A stretch of 33,547 bases of DNA from an uncultured SAR116 cluster alpha proteobacterium (GTDB lineage: Bacteria; Pseudomonadota; Alphaproteobacteria; Puniceispirillales; Marisalimonadaceae). Location: NCBI GenBank assembly GCA_902622745.1, contig CACNQW010000013.1:1-33547 (forward strand), written 5' to 3'. The notes beneath the pieces were generated by a model that saw only the letters and a program-made list of their open reading frames with translations, was not told the origin of the DNA and searched no databases. A program made the translations under genes and the position numbers. Shown here in pieces: positions 20,353 to 28,177 of this stretch (position 1 is its first letter; every line of letters starts with the position of its first letter).

Positions 20353-21558
20353 TTGAGTAAAGTTCTCGTCATCGGTGCAGGAGGAGTTTCATCTGTAACA
20401 ATTCACAAAATGGCTCAATTATCTGATGATTTTAAAGAAATCACTCTAGCAAGTAAAACAATAGATAATTGTAAAAAAATACAAAAACAAATTAAAAATA
20501 AATATAATTTTAATATTAATATTGAGGAATTAGATGCAGATAATATACCTTTAACGTCAAAGGTTATATCAAAATTTTGCCCTGAACTAGTTGTAAATTT
20601 AGCGTTACCATATCAAGATCTAAATATTATGGAAGCTTGTCTAAATAAAAATGTTCATTATTTAGATACTGCGAATTATGAACCACGAAATGAAGCAAAA
20701 TTCGAATATAAATGGCAATGGGAATTAAATGATAGATTTAAAGAAAAAAGTTTGATGGGATTACTTGGTTCCGGTTTTGACCCAGGTGTAACAAATGTTT
20801 ATACAGCCTATATCAAAAAACATTATTTAGATGAAATTCATTTTTTAGATATATTAGATTGCAATGGCGGTGATCATGGAGAACATTTTGCAACAAATTT
20901 TAACCCAGAAATAAACATTAGAGAAATCACTCAAAAAAGTAAATTTTATAAAAAAGGGAAATGGATAACTGGAGATCCTTTATCAAAAAAAATTGAATTT
21001 GATTTTCCAGAAGTTGGTAAAAGAAATATGTATCTTATGTACCATGAAGAACTTGAAAGCTTAGTTAAAAATTTTAGTGATTTAAAACAAGCAAGATTTT
21101 GGATGACATTTGGAGACCAATACTTGAACTACCTAAATGTTTTACAAAATGTTGGCCTAACCTCAATCAAACCTATTAATTTTAAAAATATGGATATCAT
21201 ACCACTTGAGTTTCTAAAAGAAGTTTTACCAGACCCAAAATCGTTAGGAAAAAAAACAGAAGGTAAAACTTGTATAGGCACAATTATTAGTGGTCTTAAA
21301 AACAATAAAATCGAAACCATTTACTGTTATAATATTTGTGATCACAAGACATGTTTTGAAGAAGTTGAAAGTCAAGCTGTATCTTATACTACTGGAGTTC
21401 CTGCAATGATAGGATCATTATTAATGATAAAAAAAACTTGGTTTAAACCTGGTGTTTGGAATTTAGAACAATTCGATCCTGATCCCTTTATGAAGTATCT
21501 AAATCTATTTGGCCTTCCAAACAAAATTATTAAATTAGATAAACCTGTAAACTTCTAA
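20353..21558 (+). CDS. lys9: Carboxy(nor)spermidine dehydrogenase (saccharopine dehydrogenase family)
   Basis: Condenses L-aspartate semialdehyde with a diamine and reduces the imine with NADPH; with putrescine the product is carboxyspermidine. The 401-residue product has the Rossmann motif VLVIGAGGVSSVTIHK at residues 4-19, NLALPYQDL, HYLDTANYEPRNEAKFEYKWQ (about 99-119), GSGFDPGVTNVY, and DCNGGDHGEHFATNFNPEINIRE, all typical of the CASDH/CANSDH group. The start is TTG 20353-20355, supported by GAGG six bases upstream. It follows speA by 11 bases. Putrescine is the likely substrate, because SpeA and SpeB flank it; carboxynorspermidine activity cannot be excluded. Confidence 0.92.
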   Translation: MSKVLVIGAGGVSSVTIHKMAQLSDDFKEITLASKTIDNCKKIQKQIKNKYNFNINIEELDADNIPLTSKVISKFCPELVVNLALPYQDLNIMEACLNKNVHYLDTANYEPRNEAKFEYKWQWELNDRFKEKSLMGLLGSGFDPGVTNVYTAYIKKHYLDEIHFLDILDCNGGDHGEHFATNFNPEINIREITQKSKFYKKGKWITGDPLSKKIEFDFPEVGKRNMYLMYHEELESLVKNFSDLKQARFWMTFGDQYLNYLNVLQNVGLTSIKPINFKNMDIIPLEFLKEVLPDPKSLGKKTEGKTCIGTIISGLKNNKIETIYCYNICDHKTCFEEVESQAVSYTTGVPAMIGSLLMIKKTWFKPGVWNLEQFDPDPFMKYLNLFGLPNKIIKLDKPVNF

Positions 21559-21559
21559 A

Positions 21560-22729
21560 ATGCTCCAAACTGTAAAAGTTAACAAAAAATATTTTACAAA
21601 GCTTGATTTATCAAAAATACCGTCTCCATGTTATGTAATTGACACCAAAGTTCTTGAAGATAATTTAAAAATATTTAGTCAATTAAAAACTGATACGAAT
21701 GTTAAAATTTTATTAGCATTAAAAGCATTTTCTCTTAAAAATTTATTTCCTATTTTTTCAAATGTGTTAGATGGTGTGTGTGCATCTGGTATAAATGAAG
21801 CAAAACTTGGTAAAAAATATTTTGGAGGTTTAATTAGTACTTATTCACCCGCATTTAAAGATATTGAATTTGATGATATTATAAAATATTCACAACACAT
21901 AACCTTTAATTCAATTTCACAAATCAATAAATATAGAAATTTATGTGTTAATAAAAATGTTAATTTTGGTGTTAGAATAAACCCTTTATATTCTGAAGTT
22001 GATATTTTAAAATATAATTCTTCAAATTTAAATTCTCGACTAGGTATTCATATAAATCAATTAGATAAACTTGACTTTACCGATGTTAAAGGAATTCATT
22101 TTCATTCTTTATGTGAACAAAATTTTGATGCCTTAGAAAATACATGGAATAAAATTTGGCCATATTTAAAAAATAAAGTCAAAAAGTTAGAATGGATAAA
22201 TTTAGGAGGAGGTCACCATATTACTAGATCAGATTATAATTTAAATAAATTAACCAATTTTCTTTTAGAATTAAAAACTAAAACTAATTGTCAAATCATA
22301 TTAGAACCTGGTGAGGCAATTGTTTTTCAATCAGGTATTTTGGTTGGAGAAATTTTAGATTATATCCATGGAGATAATGATAAAATCCCAAACATTGGTA
22401 TTACTGATATAAGTCCTGTTTGTCATATGCCAGACGTAATTGAAGCTCCGTACAGACCTTTATTAATGAATGAACCTACTCAAGGTAAAAAAGTTCTTTT
22501 AGGTGGCCCAAGTTGTCTAGCTGGAGATGTTATTGGTGAATATAATTTTTTAAAAAAACCTAATATTGGGGATAAAGTAGTTTTCTTAGATCAAGCACAT
22601 TATACATTAGTCAAAACTAATTTTTTTAATGGGATTAACCATCCTAAAGTTATATTATGGAATAGTGAAAGTAATGATTTAAAAGTAATCAAATCTTTTG
22701 ATTTCAAAGACTTTGAAACAAGAAATTAA
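21560..22729 (+). CDS. nspC: Carboxy(nor)spermidine decarboxylase NspC
   Basis: PLP-dependent decarboxylation of carboxyspermidine to spermidine, a fold III enzyme. The 389-residue product has PSPCYVIDTKVLEDNL at the start, the PLP lysine K55 in LLALKAFS, HFHSLCE, WINLGGGHHIT (the glycine loop), IILEPGEAIV, and CHMPDVIEAPYRP with the active-site Cys-Asp region. The ATG lies one base after the preceding stop and speB begins one base after its own stop, so the genes are translationally coupled. Confidence 0.94.
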   Translation: MLQTVKVNKKYFTKLDLSKIPSPCYVIDTKVLEDNLKIFSQLKTDTNVKILLALKAFSLKNLFPIFSNVLDGVCASGINEAKLGKKYFGGLISTYSPAFKDIEFDDIIKYSQHITFNSISQINKYRNLCVNKNVNFGVRINPLYSEVDILKYNSSNLNSRLGIHINQLDKLDFTDVKGIHFHSLCEQNFDALENTWNKIWPYLKNKVKKLEWINLGGGHHITRSDYNLNKLTNFLLELKTKTNCQIILEPGEAIVFQSGILVGEILDYIHGDNDKIPNIGITDISPVCHMPDVIEAPYRPLLMNEPTQGKKVLLGGPSCLAGDVIGEYNFLKKPNIGDKVVFLDQAHYTLVKTNFFNGINHPKVILWNSESNDLKVIKSFDFKDFETRN

Positions 22730-22730
22730 A

Positions 22731-23597
22731 ATGGTAAACATTAAAAAAAAAACTTTTTTGGAAGAAGAATTATCAAAAATAGAACAAAGTTCTAACTTTT
22801 CTAAATTTCATATTTTGCCTATACCTCTTGAAAAAACTGTATCTTACGGCAAGGGAACATCAAAAGCTCCAGAATTTATAATAAATGCAAGTAATCAACT
22901 TGAAAGAAATCATAACAGCCCATGTGATTTTGGCATATACACACATGATGCACTGAATTGCTCCTTAAATATTAACTCAATATTTCAAAATATTGAAAAT
23001 TTAATTTTTGAAATTTCAAAAAAAAATAAAATTCCTATTTGTATTGGTGGTGAACACAGTTTGACATTTGGAGTTGTTAAAGGATTTAAAAAGAAATATG
23101 ACAAAACTAATGAAGATTTTGGAATAATACAATTTGACGCTCACGCTGATTTAAGAAAAACATATAATGGAAGCATAAATTCTCATGCATCTGTTATGTA
23201 TAAAATTCATAAAGAAAATATTCCAATTTTTCAATTTGGAGTTAGAGCTCAATCTGATGAAGAGATTAAACTAAGAGATGAATTAAATATTGATTTTAAA
23301 ACGATAGATGATTATAGGAAAAATCCAGACATAAAATTACCCAAAAATTTTCCAGAAAATATTTATATTACATTTGATTCAGATTGCTTAGATCCATCTA
23401 TTATGCCTGCAACAGGAACTCCAGTTCCAAATGGGTTATATTATGATGAAACTTTTTTAATTTTAGAAAAATTAATTGAAAATAGAAAAATCATTGGAAT
23501 TGATTATGTTGAATTTTCTCCAATAAATAATTTTCACGCTTATGACTACATTTCAGCAAACATCATATATGATCTAATGAAGCTTTGTTTAAAATGA
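22731..23597 (+). CDS. speB: Agmatinase / ureohydrolase SpeB
   Basis: Hydrolyses agmatine to putrescine and urea with a dimanganese centre. I use ATG 22731, one base after the nspC stop; an upstream in-frame TTG would overlap nspC. The 288-residue product has all the metal-binding motifs: GGEHS (H109), FDAHAD (D136, H138, D140) and FDSDCLDP (D216, D218). The place in the operon, with arginine decarboxylase at the head, favours agmatinase over arginase. It converges on trxB with one base between the stops. Confidence 0.92.
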   Translation: MVNIKKKTFLEEELSKIEQSSNFSKFHILPIPLEKTVSYGKGTSKAPEFIINASNQLERNHNSPCDFGIYTHDALNCSLNINSIFQNIENLIFEISKKNKIPICIGGEHSLTFGVVKGFKKKYDKTNEDFGIIQFDAHADLRKTYNGSINSHASVMYKIHKENIPIFQFGVRAQSDEEIKLRDELNIDFKTIDDYRKNPDIKLPKNFPENIYITFDSDCLDPSIMPATGTPVPNGLYYDETFLILEKLIENRKIIGIDYVEFSPINNFHAYDYISANIIYDLMKLCLK

Positions 23598-23598
23598 A

Positions 23599-24534
23599 TC
23601 AGGTTTCTTGCAACCATTTTTCAGCATCTAAAGCAGCCATACAACCCATGCCAGCTGCTGTTATGGCTTGTCGATATACTTTATCAACACAATCACCAGC
23701 TGCAAATACACCATCGACATTTGTTAAAGTTGTTCCCTTTTCTTTAACTTCAATATACCCTTCATTATCCAGAAGAATTTGATTTGTAAAACATGCAGTA
23801 GAAGGAACATGACCAATAGCTACAAATGCTCCATCAACATTTATATTTTTTTTGGATTCATTTTTTGTAGATGTTAAATTCAATCTATTTAAGCCTTTAT
23901 TATCCCCAATAAAATCATTAACTACATAATTCCACAAAAAATCAATATTCTTTTTAGAAAAAAGTCTATCTTGCAATATTTTTTCAGCTCTTAAACTATC
24001 TCTTCTATGAATAACAATCACCTTAGCGCAAATGTTAGATAGGTATAATGCTTCTTCAACAGCAGTGTTCCCACCTCCGATAACTGCAACATTCTTATTT
24101 CTATAAAAAAAACCGTCGCAAGTCGCACAAGCAGAAACACCTTTACCATTAAATTTTTTTTCGCTTTCAATTCCTAGCCAGCGAGCTTGCGCTCCAGTAC
24201 AAATTATTACAGATTTTGTTTTTATTATCTTACCACCATCACATTTAATTATTTTTAATTTTTTACTAAAATCTACACTAGTAACAAATTCATTTATTAT
24301 TTCTGCACCGACATTTAAAGCCTGTGCTTTCATTTGATCCATGAGCCAAGGACCTTGAACAACATCAGAGTATCCCGGATAATTTTCAACATCAGTTGTA
24401 ATAGTTAATTGTCCGCCAGGTTGGAGTCCTTCCAAAATTAAAGGTTTTAAATTGGCTCTAGCTGCATAAATCCCAGCCGTTAATCCAGCAGAACCCGTAC
24501 CAATAATTACTACATCTCTTATCTTATCATTCAT
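23599..24534 (-). CDS. trxB: Thioredoxin-disulfide reductase TrxB
   Basis: NADPH- and FAD-dependent reduction of thioredoxin. The 311-residue product has the FAD motif VVIIGTGSAGLTAGIYAAR (about 8-26), GGQLTITTDVENYPG, the redox centre C136-A-T-C139, the NADPH motif VIGGGNTAVEEALYL (151-165), HRRDSLRAEKI, and the C-terminal FAD motif GVFAAGDCVDKVYRQAITAAGMGCMAALDAE. Its start overlaps the purU stop by 4 bases (ATGA). One of its likely electron recipients, via thioredoxin, is MsrA. Confidence 0.96.
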   Translation of the reverse strand: MNDKIRDVVIIGTGSAGLTAGIYAARANLKPLILEGLQPGGQLTITTDVENYPGYSDVVQGPWLMDQMKAQALNVGAEIINEFVTSVDFSKKLKIIKCDGGKIIKTKSVIICTGAQARWLGIESEKKFNGKGVSACATCDGFFYRNKNVAVIGGGNTAVEEALYLSNICAKVIVIHRRDSLRAEKILQDRLFSKKNIDFLWNYVVNDFIGDNKGLNRLNLTSTKNESKKNINVDGAFVAIGHVPSTACFTNQILLDNEGYIEVKEKGTTLTNVDGVFAAGDCVDKVYRQAITAAGMGCMAALDAEKWLQET

Positions 24535-25400
24535 AAAATTTTATCTCCTTTAAAAACGATAGTTTTTTTCCCATTTAAAAAAACTCTACCCTCACTAAAA
24601 TTTTTTATAGCTTTATACAAAACTCTTGCTTCAATATCTTTTCCAATTGCAACTAAATCACTTGGACTAAGTTCATGATCAACTTTTTCAACATCTTGTT
24701 CAATTATAGGCCCTTCATCTAAATTTTGATTAACAAAATGTGCTGTTGCTCCAATTATTTTAACTCCTCGTTCAAAAGCTTGATGGTAGGGTTTTGCCCC
24801 CTTGAAACTTGGCAAAAAACTATGATGAATGTTTACAATTTTTCCATAAAATCGGTTAACAAAATTTTTAGACAAAATTTGCATGTACCTTGCTAAAATT
24901 ATAATATCAATTTTCTTGTCATCTATAAATTCAATAATTCGTTTCTCTTGATTAAACTTATCATTCTTAATTGGAAAATGGTAAAAAGGTATACTTTCTA
25001 CAGAAGAAATTTTTTTCATGTCATTATGATTTGATATAATTGCTTCAATCGATAAATTTAGGTTTTTATTCTTTGTTTTATTAATAAGTTCTATTAGACA
25101 ATGATCAAATTTTGAAACCAAAATAAGAGTTTTGAGTGTTTTATGTATATGTCTAATTTCAAAATTAGCGTTTAAAATATCTGATAAATTTTCAAATTCT
25201 TTATTAATATTTTCTATGTTTAATTCATTTGGCAACTGAAAACTTTGTCTAATGAAAAAATTATTTGTATCCTGATCAGTAAATTGTTTAGATTCGATTA
25301 TGTTACAGTTTTTATTAGCCAACAGAGTTGAGATTTTCGAAACTATACCAACTTTATCCTTACAATTTAAACGCAATAAATAAATTTTCTCTTGGTTCAT
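24531..25400 (-). CDS. purU: Formyltetrahydrofolate deformylase PurU
   Basis: Hydrolyses 10-formyl-THF to formate and THF, balancing one-carbon pools. The 289-residue product (E. coli 280) has an N-terminal ACT domain (about 6-80, CKDKVGIVSKISTLL) and a formyltransferase domain with LARYMQILS, the catalytic N190 and H192 in VNIHHSFLPSFKGAKPYHQAFERGVKIIGATAHFV, and D228 in LDEGPII. AAGAGAC precedes the ATG. It overlaps trxB by 4 bases. Confidence 0.94.
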   Translation of the reverse strand: MNQEKIYLLRLNCKDKVGIVSKISTLLANKNCNIIESKQFTDQDTNNFFIRQSFQLPNELNIENINKEFENLSDILNANFEIRHIHKTLKTLILVSKFDHCLIELINKTKNKNLNLSIEAIISNHNDMKKISSVESIPFYHFPIKNDKFNQEKRIIEFIDDKKIDIIILARYMQILSKNFVNRFYGKIVNIHHSFLPSFKGAKPYHQAFERGVKIIGATAHFVNQNLDEGPIIEQDVEKVDHELSPSDLVAIGKDIEARVLYKAIKNFSEGRVFLNGKKTIVFKGDKIL

Positions 25401-25431
25401 GTCTCTTCTTATATTGTAATTAATAAGAAAA

Positions 25432-26235
25432 TTAAATTAATTTTTTTGAAATTACATCAATAAACTCGTCAGATTTCTCTACATGTAACCAATGACCTGC
25501 ATCTTCGATTTTAAAAAATTTAAGGTTTGTAAATAAAGTTTTAAATTCATTCACATATTTTTCATTTATATATGGACTATTTCCCCCAAAAATACATATA
25601 GTAAAAATTTGAGAAGCATCTAAATTTATATCAAATGGGAAACTCCTTAAATCTTTCATTCCCATTTTAATGGCGTTTAAATCTAATGACCAATCATATT
25701 TCCCATTATTAAAATTTAAATTTTGTAAAAGAAATGATCTTAACTCTTTATCATTGATATAATTAGATAACTTTGTATCAACTTCGTTTCTACTTTTACA
25801 ATTTTTAATATCTATTTTTAAAAGATAATCCACAATTTCTATTTCTTCTCTTGGATATTCAACGGGAGCAATATCTACAACAAATAATTGTTTTACAAAT
25901 TTTGGATAAAGGAGCGAAAATAACATACCTAATTTACCACCCATAGAATGACCTATAATTGATATTTTAGATATATTTTTTTTTTGAATAAATTCGTATA
26001 CGTCTTTGACCATTAATGAATAAGAAATCTCTGATGATGGTTCATTTTCTCCATGATTTCTTAGATCAAAAACTACAAATAAACCCATGTTTATTGAACT
26101 TATTCTTAAGGCAATAGAGTGCCAATTTTTTGCTCTACCAAAGAGACCGTGAAAAATAAAAACAATTCTTTGGTCATTAAAATACAATTCTTTCTTGCTT
26201 AACTGGTTTCCATTTTCATAAATCTTAAATTTCAT
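25432..26235 (-). CDS. Alpha/beta-hydrolase (YbfF-like esterase)
   Basis: A 267-residue single-domain alpha/beta hydrolase. Oxyanion motif FHGLFGRAKNWHSIA (about 28-42), VVFDLRNHGENEPSS, nucleophile elbow IIGHSMGGKLGM with S97, VDIAPVEYP at the cap entrance, and H248 in DAGHWLHVE. The pattern fits the short-chain esterase group of E. coli YbfF. The substrate is unknown. It lies 31 bases upstream of purU on the same strand and may be co-transcribed. No signal peptide, so cytoplasmic. Confidence 0.85.
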   Translation of the reverse strand: MKFKIYENGNQLSKKELYFNDQRIVFIFHGLFGRAKNWHSIALRISSINMGLFVVFDLRNHGENEPSSEISYSLMVKDVYEFIQKKNISKISIIGHSMGGKLGMLFSLLYPKFVKQLFVVDIAPVEYPREEIEIVDYLLKIDIKNCKSRNEVDTKLSNYINDKELRSFLLQNLNFNNGKYDWSLDLNAIKMGMKDLRSFPFDINLDASQIFTICIFGGNSPYINEKYVNEFKTLFTNLKFFKIEDAGHWLHVEKSDEFIDVISKKLI

Positions 26236-26298
26236 CTTAATTTTTTTATTTAATTTTAAAATAATATGTCGTAATTATTAAATATAATCGGAGTCATT

Positions 26299-26553
26299 AT
26301 GGCAAATGTAATTAATTTTAATAATCATATAAAAAATAAAAGTAATGAACTTTTAATGACAAAAATTAAGTTGTGTAGAATTAGAGATGATATAGAAGAA
26401 AAACTTAACACATACTCAATTGTCGAAAACAATGAGCTTGCTGTATGTCTTTCTTCAGGTCGTTATTCTGCTATGAAACTAACTAAATTAATTGGCAAAG
26501 AAGATACGATTAAATTTTTTCAGGATTGCATTGAAACTGCAAATAAGACTTGA
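26299..26553 (+). CDS. Uncharacterised 84-residue protein
   Basis: Not recognised. The product is soluble and mostly helical in character, with NFNNHIKNKSNELLMTKIKLCRIRDDIEEKL at the start and a Ser/Gly turn (LSSGRYSAMKL) before a C-terminal helix. It has two Cys, no signal peptide and no membrane segment. A GGAG ribosome binding site lies upstream of the ATG, which supports a real gene. It stands alone between the hydrolase gene (divergent) and the last bactofilin gene (convergent, one base between stops). Confidence 0.7.
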   Translation: MANVINFNNHIKNKSNELLMTKIKLCRIRDDIEEKLNTYSIVENNELAVCLSSGRYSAMKLTKLIGKEDTIKFFQDCIETANKT

Positions 26554-26554
26554 T

Positions 26555-26869
26555 TTAAGAAATTCTACTAATATTACCAGCAACTTCTGCACCTAGGTCA
26601 ATTGATAAAGAGTTTGTTTTTAAATTTCCTTCAACCCGAGCACTGCTTGAGACATTAAGAGTATTTGCGGCAACTTCTCCTTTGACAAGTCCTCCCAAAG
26701 TAACCTTATCTGCTATTAAATTACCATCAAAAACGCTATTTGCTTCTAAAAGCACGTCTTTGGCTTTCAATTCTCCTTTAAATCTACCCGCAATTACAAC
26801 AGCTGATCCGGAAGAATCTAATGTACCTTCCATAATTAATTCTTCTGATATATATGTTGTTTCACTCAT
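26555..26869 (-). CDS. Bactofilin (third of three)
   Basis: Bactofilins self-assemble without nucleotides into beta-helical filaments that position wall enzymes and shape cells. The 104-residue product is essentially one bactofilin domain: a short Thr/Glu tail, then repeated beta-turns such as IAGRFKGELKAKDVLLEANSVFDG, LIADKVTLGGLVKGEV and SSARVEGNLKTNSLSIDLGAEVAGNI. The right-handed helix rungs are visible as alternating V/I and G positions. Short tails and no membrane segment are typical. It is the most downstream of three tandem paralogues. Confidence 0.9.
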   Translation of the reverse strand: MSETTYISEELIMEGTLDSSGSAVVIAGRFKGELKAKDVLLEANSVFDGNLIADKVTLGGLVKGEVAANTLNVSSSARVEGNLKTNSLSIDLGAEVAGNISRIS

Positions 26870-26915
26870 TTTTCACCTATTTATTTAATTTTTAATAATT
26901 TACAATTTTATAATT

Positions 26916-27290
26916 CTAATCTTTTGCATTTTGGACTTCTTCTGTTTGATCTTGCTTTTTAGCTTGTTCCTTCTTGTCCCAATTATGGACTACACGACAG
27001 TTGAGGGCTGCTCCTCTATCCATCTGTAAAGATTTGTAATGTATTTCACCGCTTATTCTAGAACTTTCTGTTAACCAAATGCTATCTGCTTTCATTTTTC
27101 CTTCATATTCTCCAGCAATAACAACTAGATCTGATTTTACTGCGCCCTTAAAATTGCCAGTTGATCCAATAGTAACTTTCTCGGTAGCTAAATCTGCTTG
27201 CACAACCCCATTAATTTCAATTGATTTAGCGTTAGTTATTTTTCCTGTAAATTTTGCTCCATTTCCAAGAACTGCTTGTTTGTCTGCCAT
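26916..27290 (-). CDS. Bactofilin (second of three)
   Basis: A 124-residue product. The bactofilin core spans about residues 8-95 (LGNGAKFTGKITNAKSIEINGVVQAD, VTIGSTGNFKGAVKSDLVVIAGEYEGKMKADSIWL, SRISGEIHYKSLQMDRGAALN). The C-terminal tail is highly charged (Lys/Gln/Glu, KKEQAKKQDQTEEVQ) and differs from the other two copies, so it may bind a different partner. It is separated from the first bactofilin gene by 36 bases and from the third by 46. A separate ribosome binding site (AGGTGTAATT) precedes the ATG. Confidence 0.9.
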   Translation of the reverse strand: MADKQAVLGNGAKFTGKITNAKSIEINGVVQADLATEKVTIGSTGNFKGAVKSDLVVIAGEYEGKMKADSIWLTESSRISGEIHYKSLQMDRGAALNCRVVHNWDKKEQAKKQDQTEEVQNAKD

Positions 27291-27326
27291 AATTACACCT
27301 TTTAATTATTTATTTATTAATTTAAT

Positions 27327-27662
27327 TTATTGTTTTTTCTTTCCCAGTTGGGCTTCAACTTTAGCTCCTTCTTCTATCGATATATTATCATATGATACTT
27401 CACCATTTACCGATCCAGTTGAACGAATTGAAACTACTTCTGACAAAACTTGCCCATCGAATTTACCAGCTATTGAGACTAATTCAGCATCAATATTTCC
27501 TTTAAGAACTCCTGTTTCCTCTATAGATAAACTATTACATTTAATATCACCCACAACATTCCCAAGTAACACAAGTCCTCCAGAAGCTGTAATTTTACCT
27601 TTTATCTTCATATCTGAAGATATAATTGATTTTTCTACTTCACCATCTGTTTTATTTGCCAT
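27327..27662 (-). CDS. Bactofilin (first of three)
   Basis: A 111-residue product. The bactofilin core spans about residues 12-105, with ISSDMKIKGKITASGGLVLLGNVVGDIKCNSLSIEETGVLKGNIDAELVSIAGKFDGQV, then SIRSTGSVNGEVSYDNISIEEGAKVEAQL. The C-terminus is a short basic GKKKQ. It is the promoter-proximal member of the three-gene array and faces the small membrane protein and M23 peptidase genes across a 149-base divergent region (27663-27811). AGGAAAAG precedes the ATG. Confidence 0.92.
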   Translation of the reverse strand: MANKTDGEVEKSIISSDMKIKGKITASGGLVLLGNVVGDIKCNSLSIEETGVLKGNIDAELVSIAGKFDGQVLSEVVSIRSTGSVNGEVSYDNISIEEGAKVEAQLGKKKQ

Positions 27663-27811
27663 TTTACTTTTCCTAATCTAAATATAAGTTTATAATCAAA
27701 ACTTAACTAAGTTCATAATTAAAGTATATTTGTTTTTATTATAAAACAATCAATTTTGGTATAAATAATGCAATTAACAGGCCAAGTGTCAATAATGATA
27801 GGATTATTAAT
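27663..27811. other. Divergent control region between bactofilins and M23 genes
   Basis: 149 bases of very AT-rich DNA between two divergent starts. It must hold promoters for both directions. TATAAA- and TATAAT-like boxes occur on both strands (for example TATAAAT near 27762-27768 on plus), but no convincing -35 partner or operator repeat was found. Confidence 0.4.
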
Positions 27812-28174
27812 ATGGCAGAACAAATAATTGATATTCGTCAAAGAATAGAAAAAATGCGAATCAAATTTGAAGATGATCATAAAAATGAAATTTATGATAA
27901 TGAAAATGATGAAAAAAAAGACTCTTTTGAAGAAAAAAATAAAATTAATAATCCAGAAAATAAAGTTAATACTTTTCGAAATGAAGATATTAAATTAAAT
28001 AAAAACAAAGACTTACCCAATTCAGAAACTTTAAATCAGAGCAGTAAAGAGTTTCCTTCAGTTCAATTATCAGTTAAAAATCCAATTTCTTCTAAAGTTT
28101 TAGTGTTTCTAATGATATTACAAGTATTCTCAAACATAGGAATATTTATGCTATTATTGAATGTATTGGAGTAA
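27812..28174 (+). CDS. Small membrane protein with disordered N-terminus, upstream of M23 peptidase
   Basis: Not recognised. The 120-residue product has an N-terminal helix (IIDIRQRIEKMRIKFEDDH), a long Asn/Lys/Glu-rich low-complexity stretch (about 25-85), then one membrane segment at about 94-118 (VLVFLMILQVFSNIGIFMLLL) ending at the C-terminus. Topology: tail-anchored, N-terminus in the cytoplasm. AGGATTATTAAT precedes the ATG. Its stop is in the same frame as the M23 gene, which seems to begin one codon later. Position between bactofilins and an M23 enzyme suggests a scaffold-linking role, by context only. Confidence 0.75.
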   Translation: MAEQIIDIRQRIEKMRIKFEDDHKNEIYDNENDEKKDSFEEKNKINNPENKVNTFRNEDIKLNKNKDLPNSETLNQSSKEFPSVQLSVKNPISSKVLVFLMILQVFSNIGIFMLLLNVLE

Positions 28175-28177
28175 AAA

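Noticed and set aside
22698-22730. TTG start for SpeB inside nspC
   Set aside because: ATG 22731 directly after the nspC stop is more natural and retains all conserved residues.
26111-26125. Minus-strand TTGGCACTCTATTGC resembling a sigma-54 site
   Set aside because: The GG-to-GC offset is 11, one base short of the required 12, and it lies inside the alpha/beta-hydrolase coding region with no gene start downstream at a fitting distance.
27079-27681. 200-codon plus-strand open frame across two bactofilin genes
   Set aside because: It runs antisense through two clear bactofilin genes, is Pro/Ser/Ile-rich as expected for a shadow frame, and has no family resemblance.
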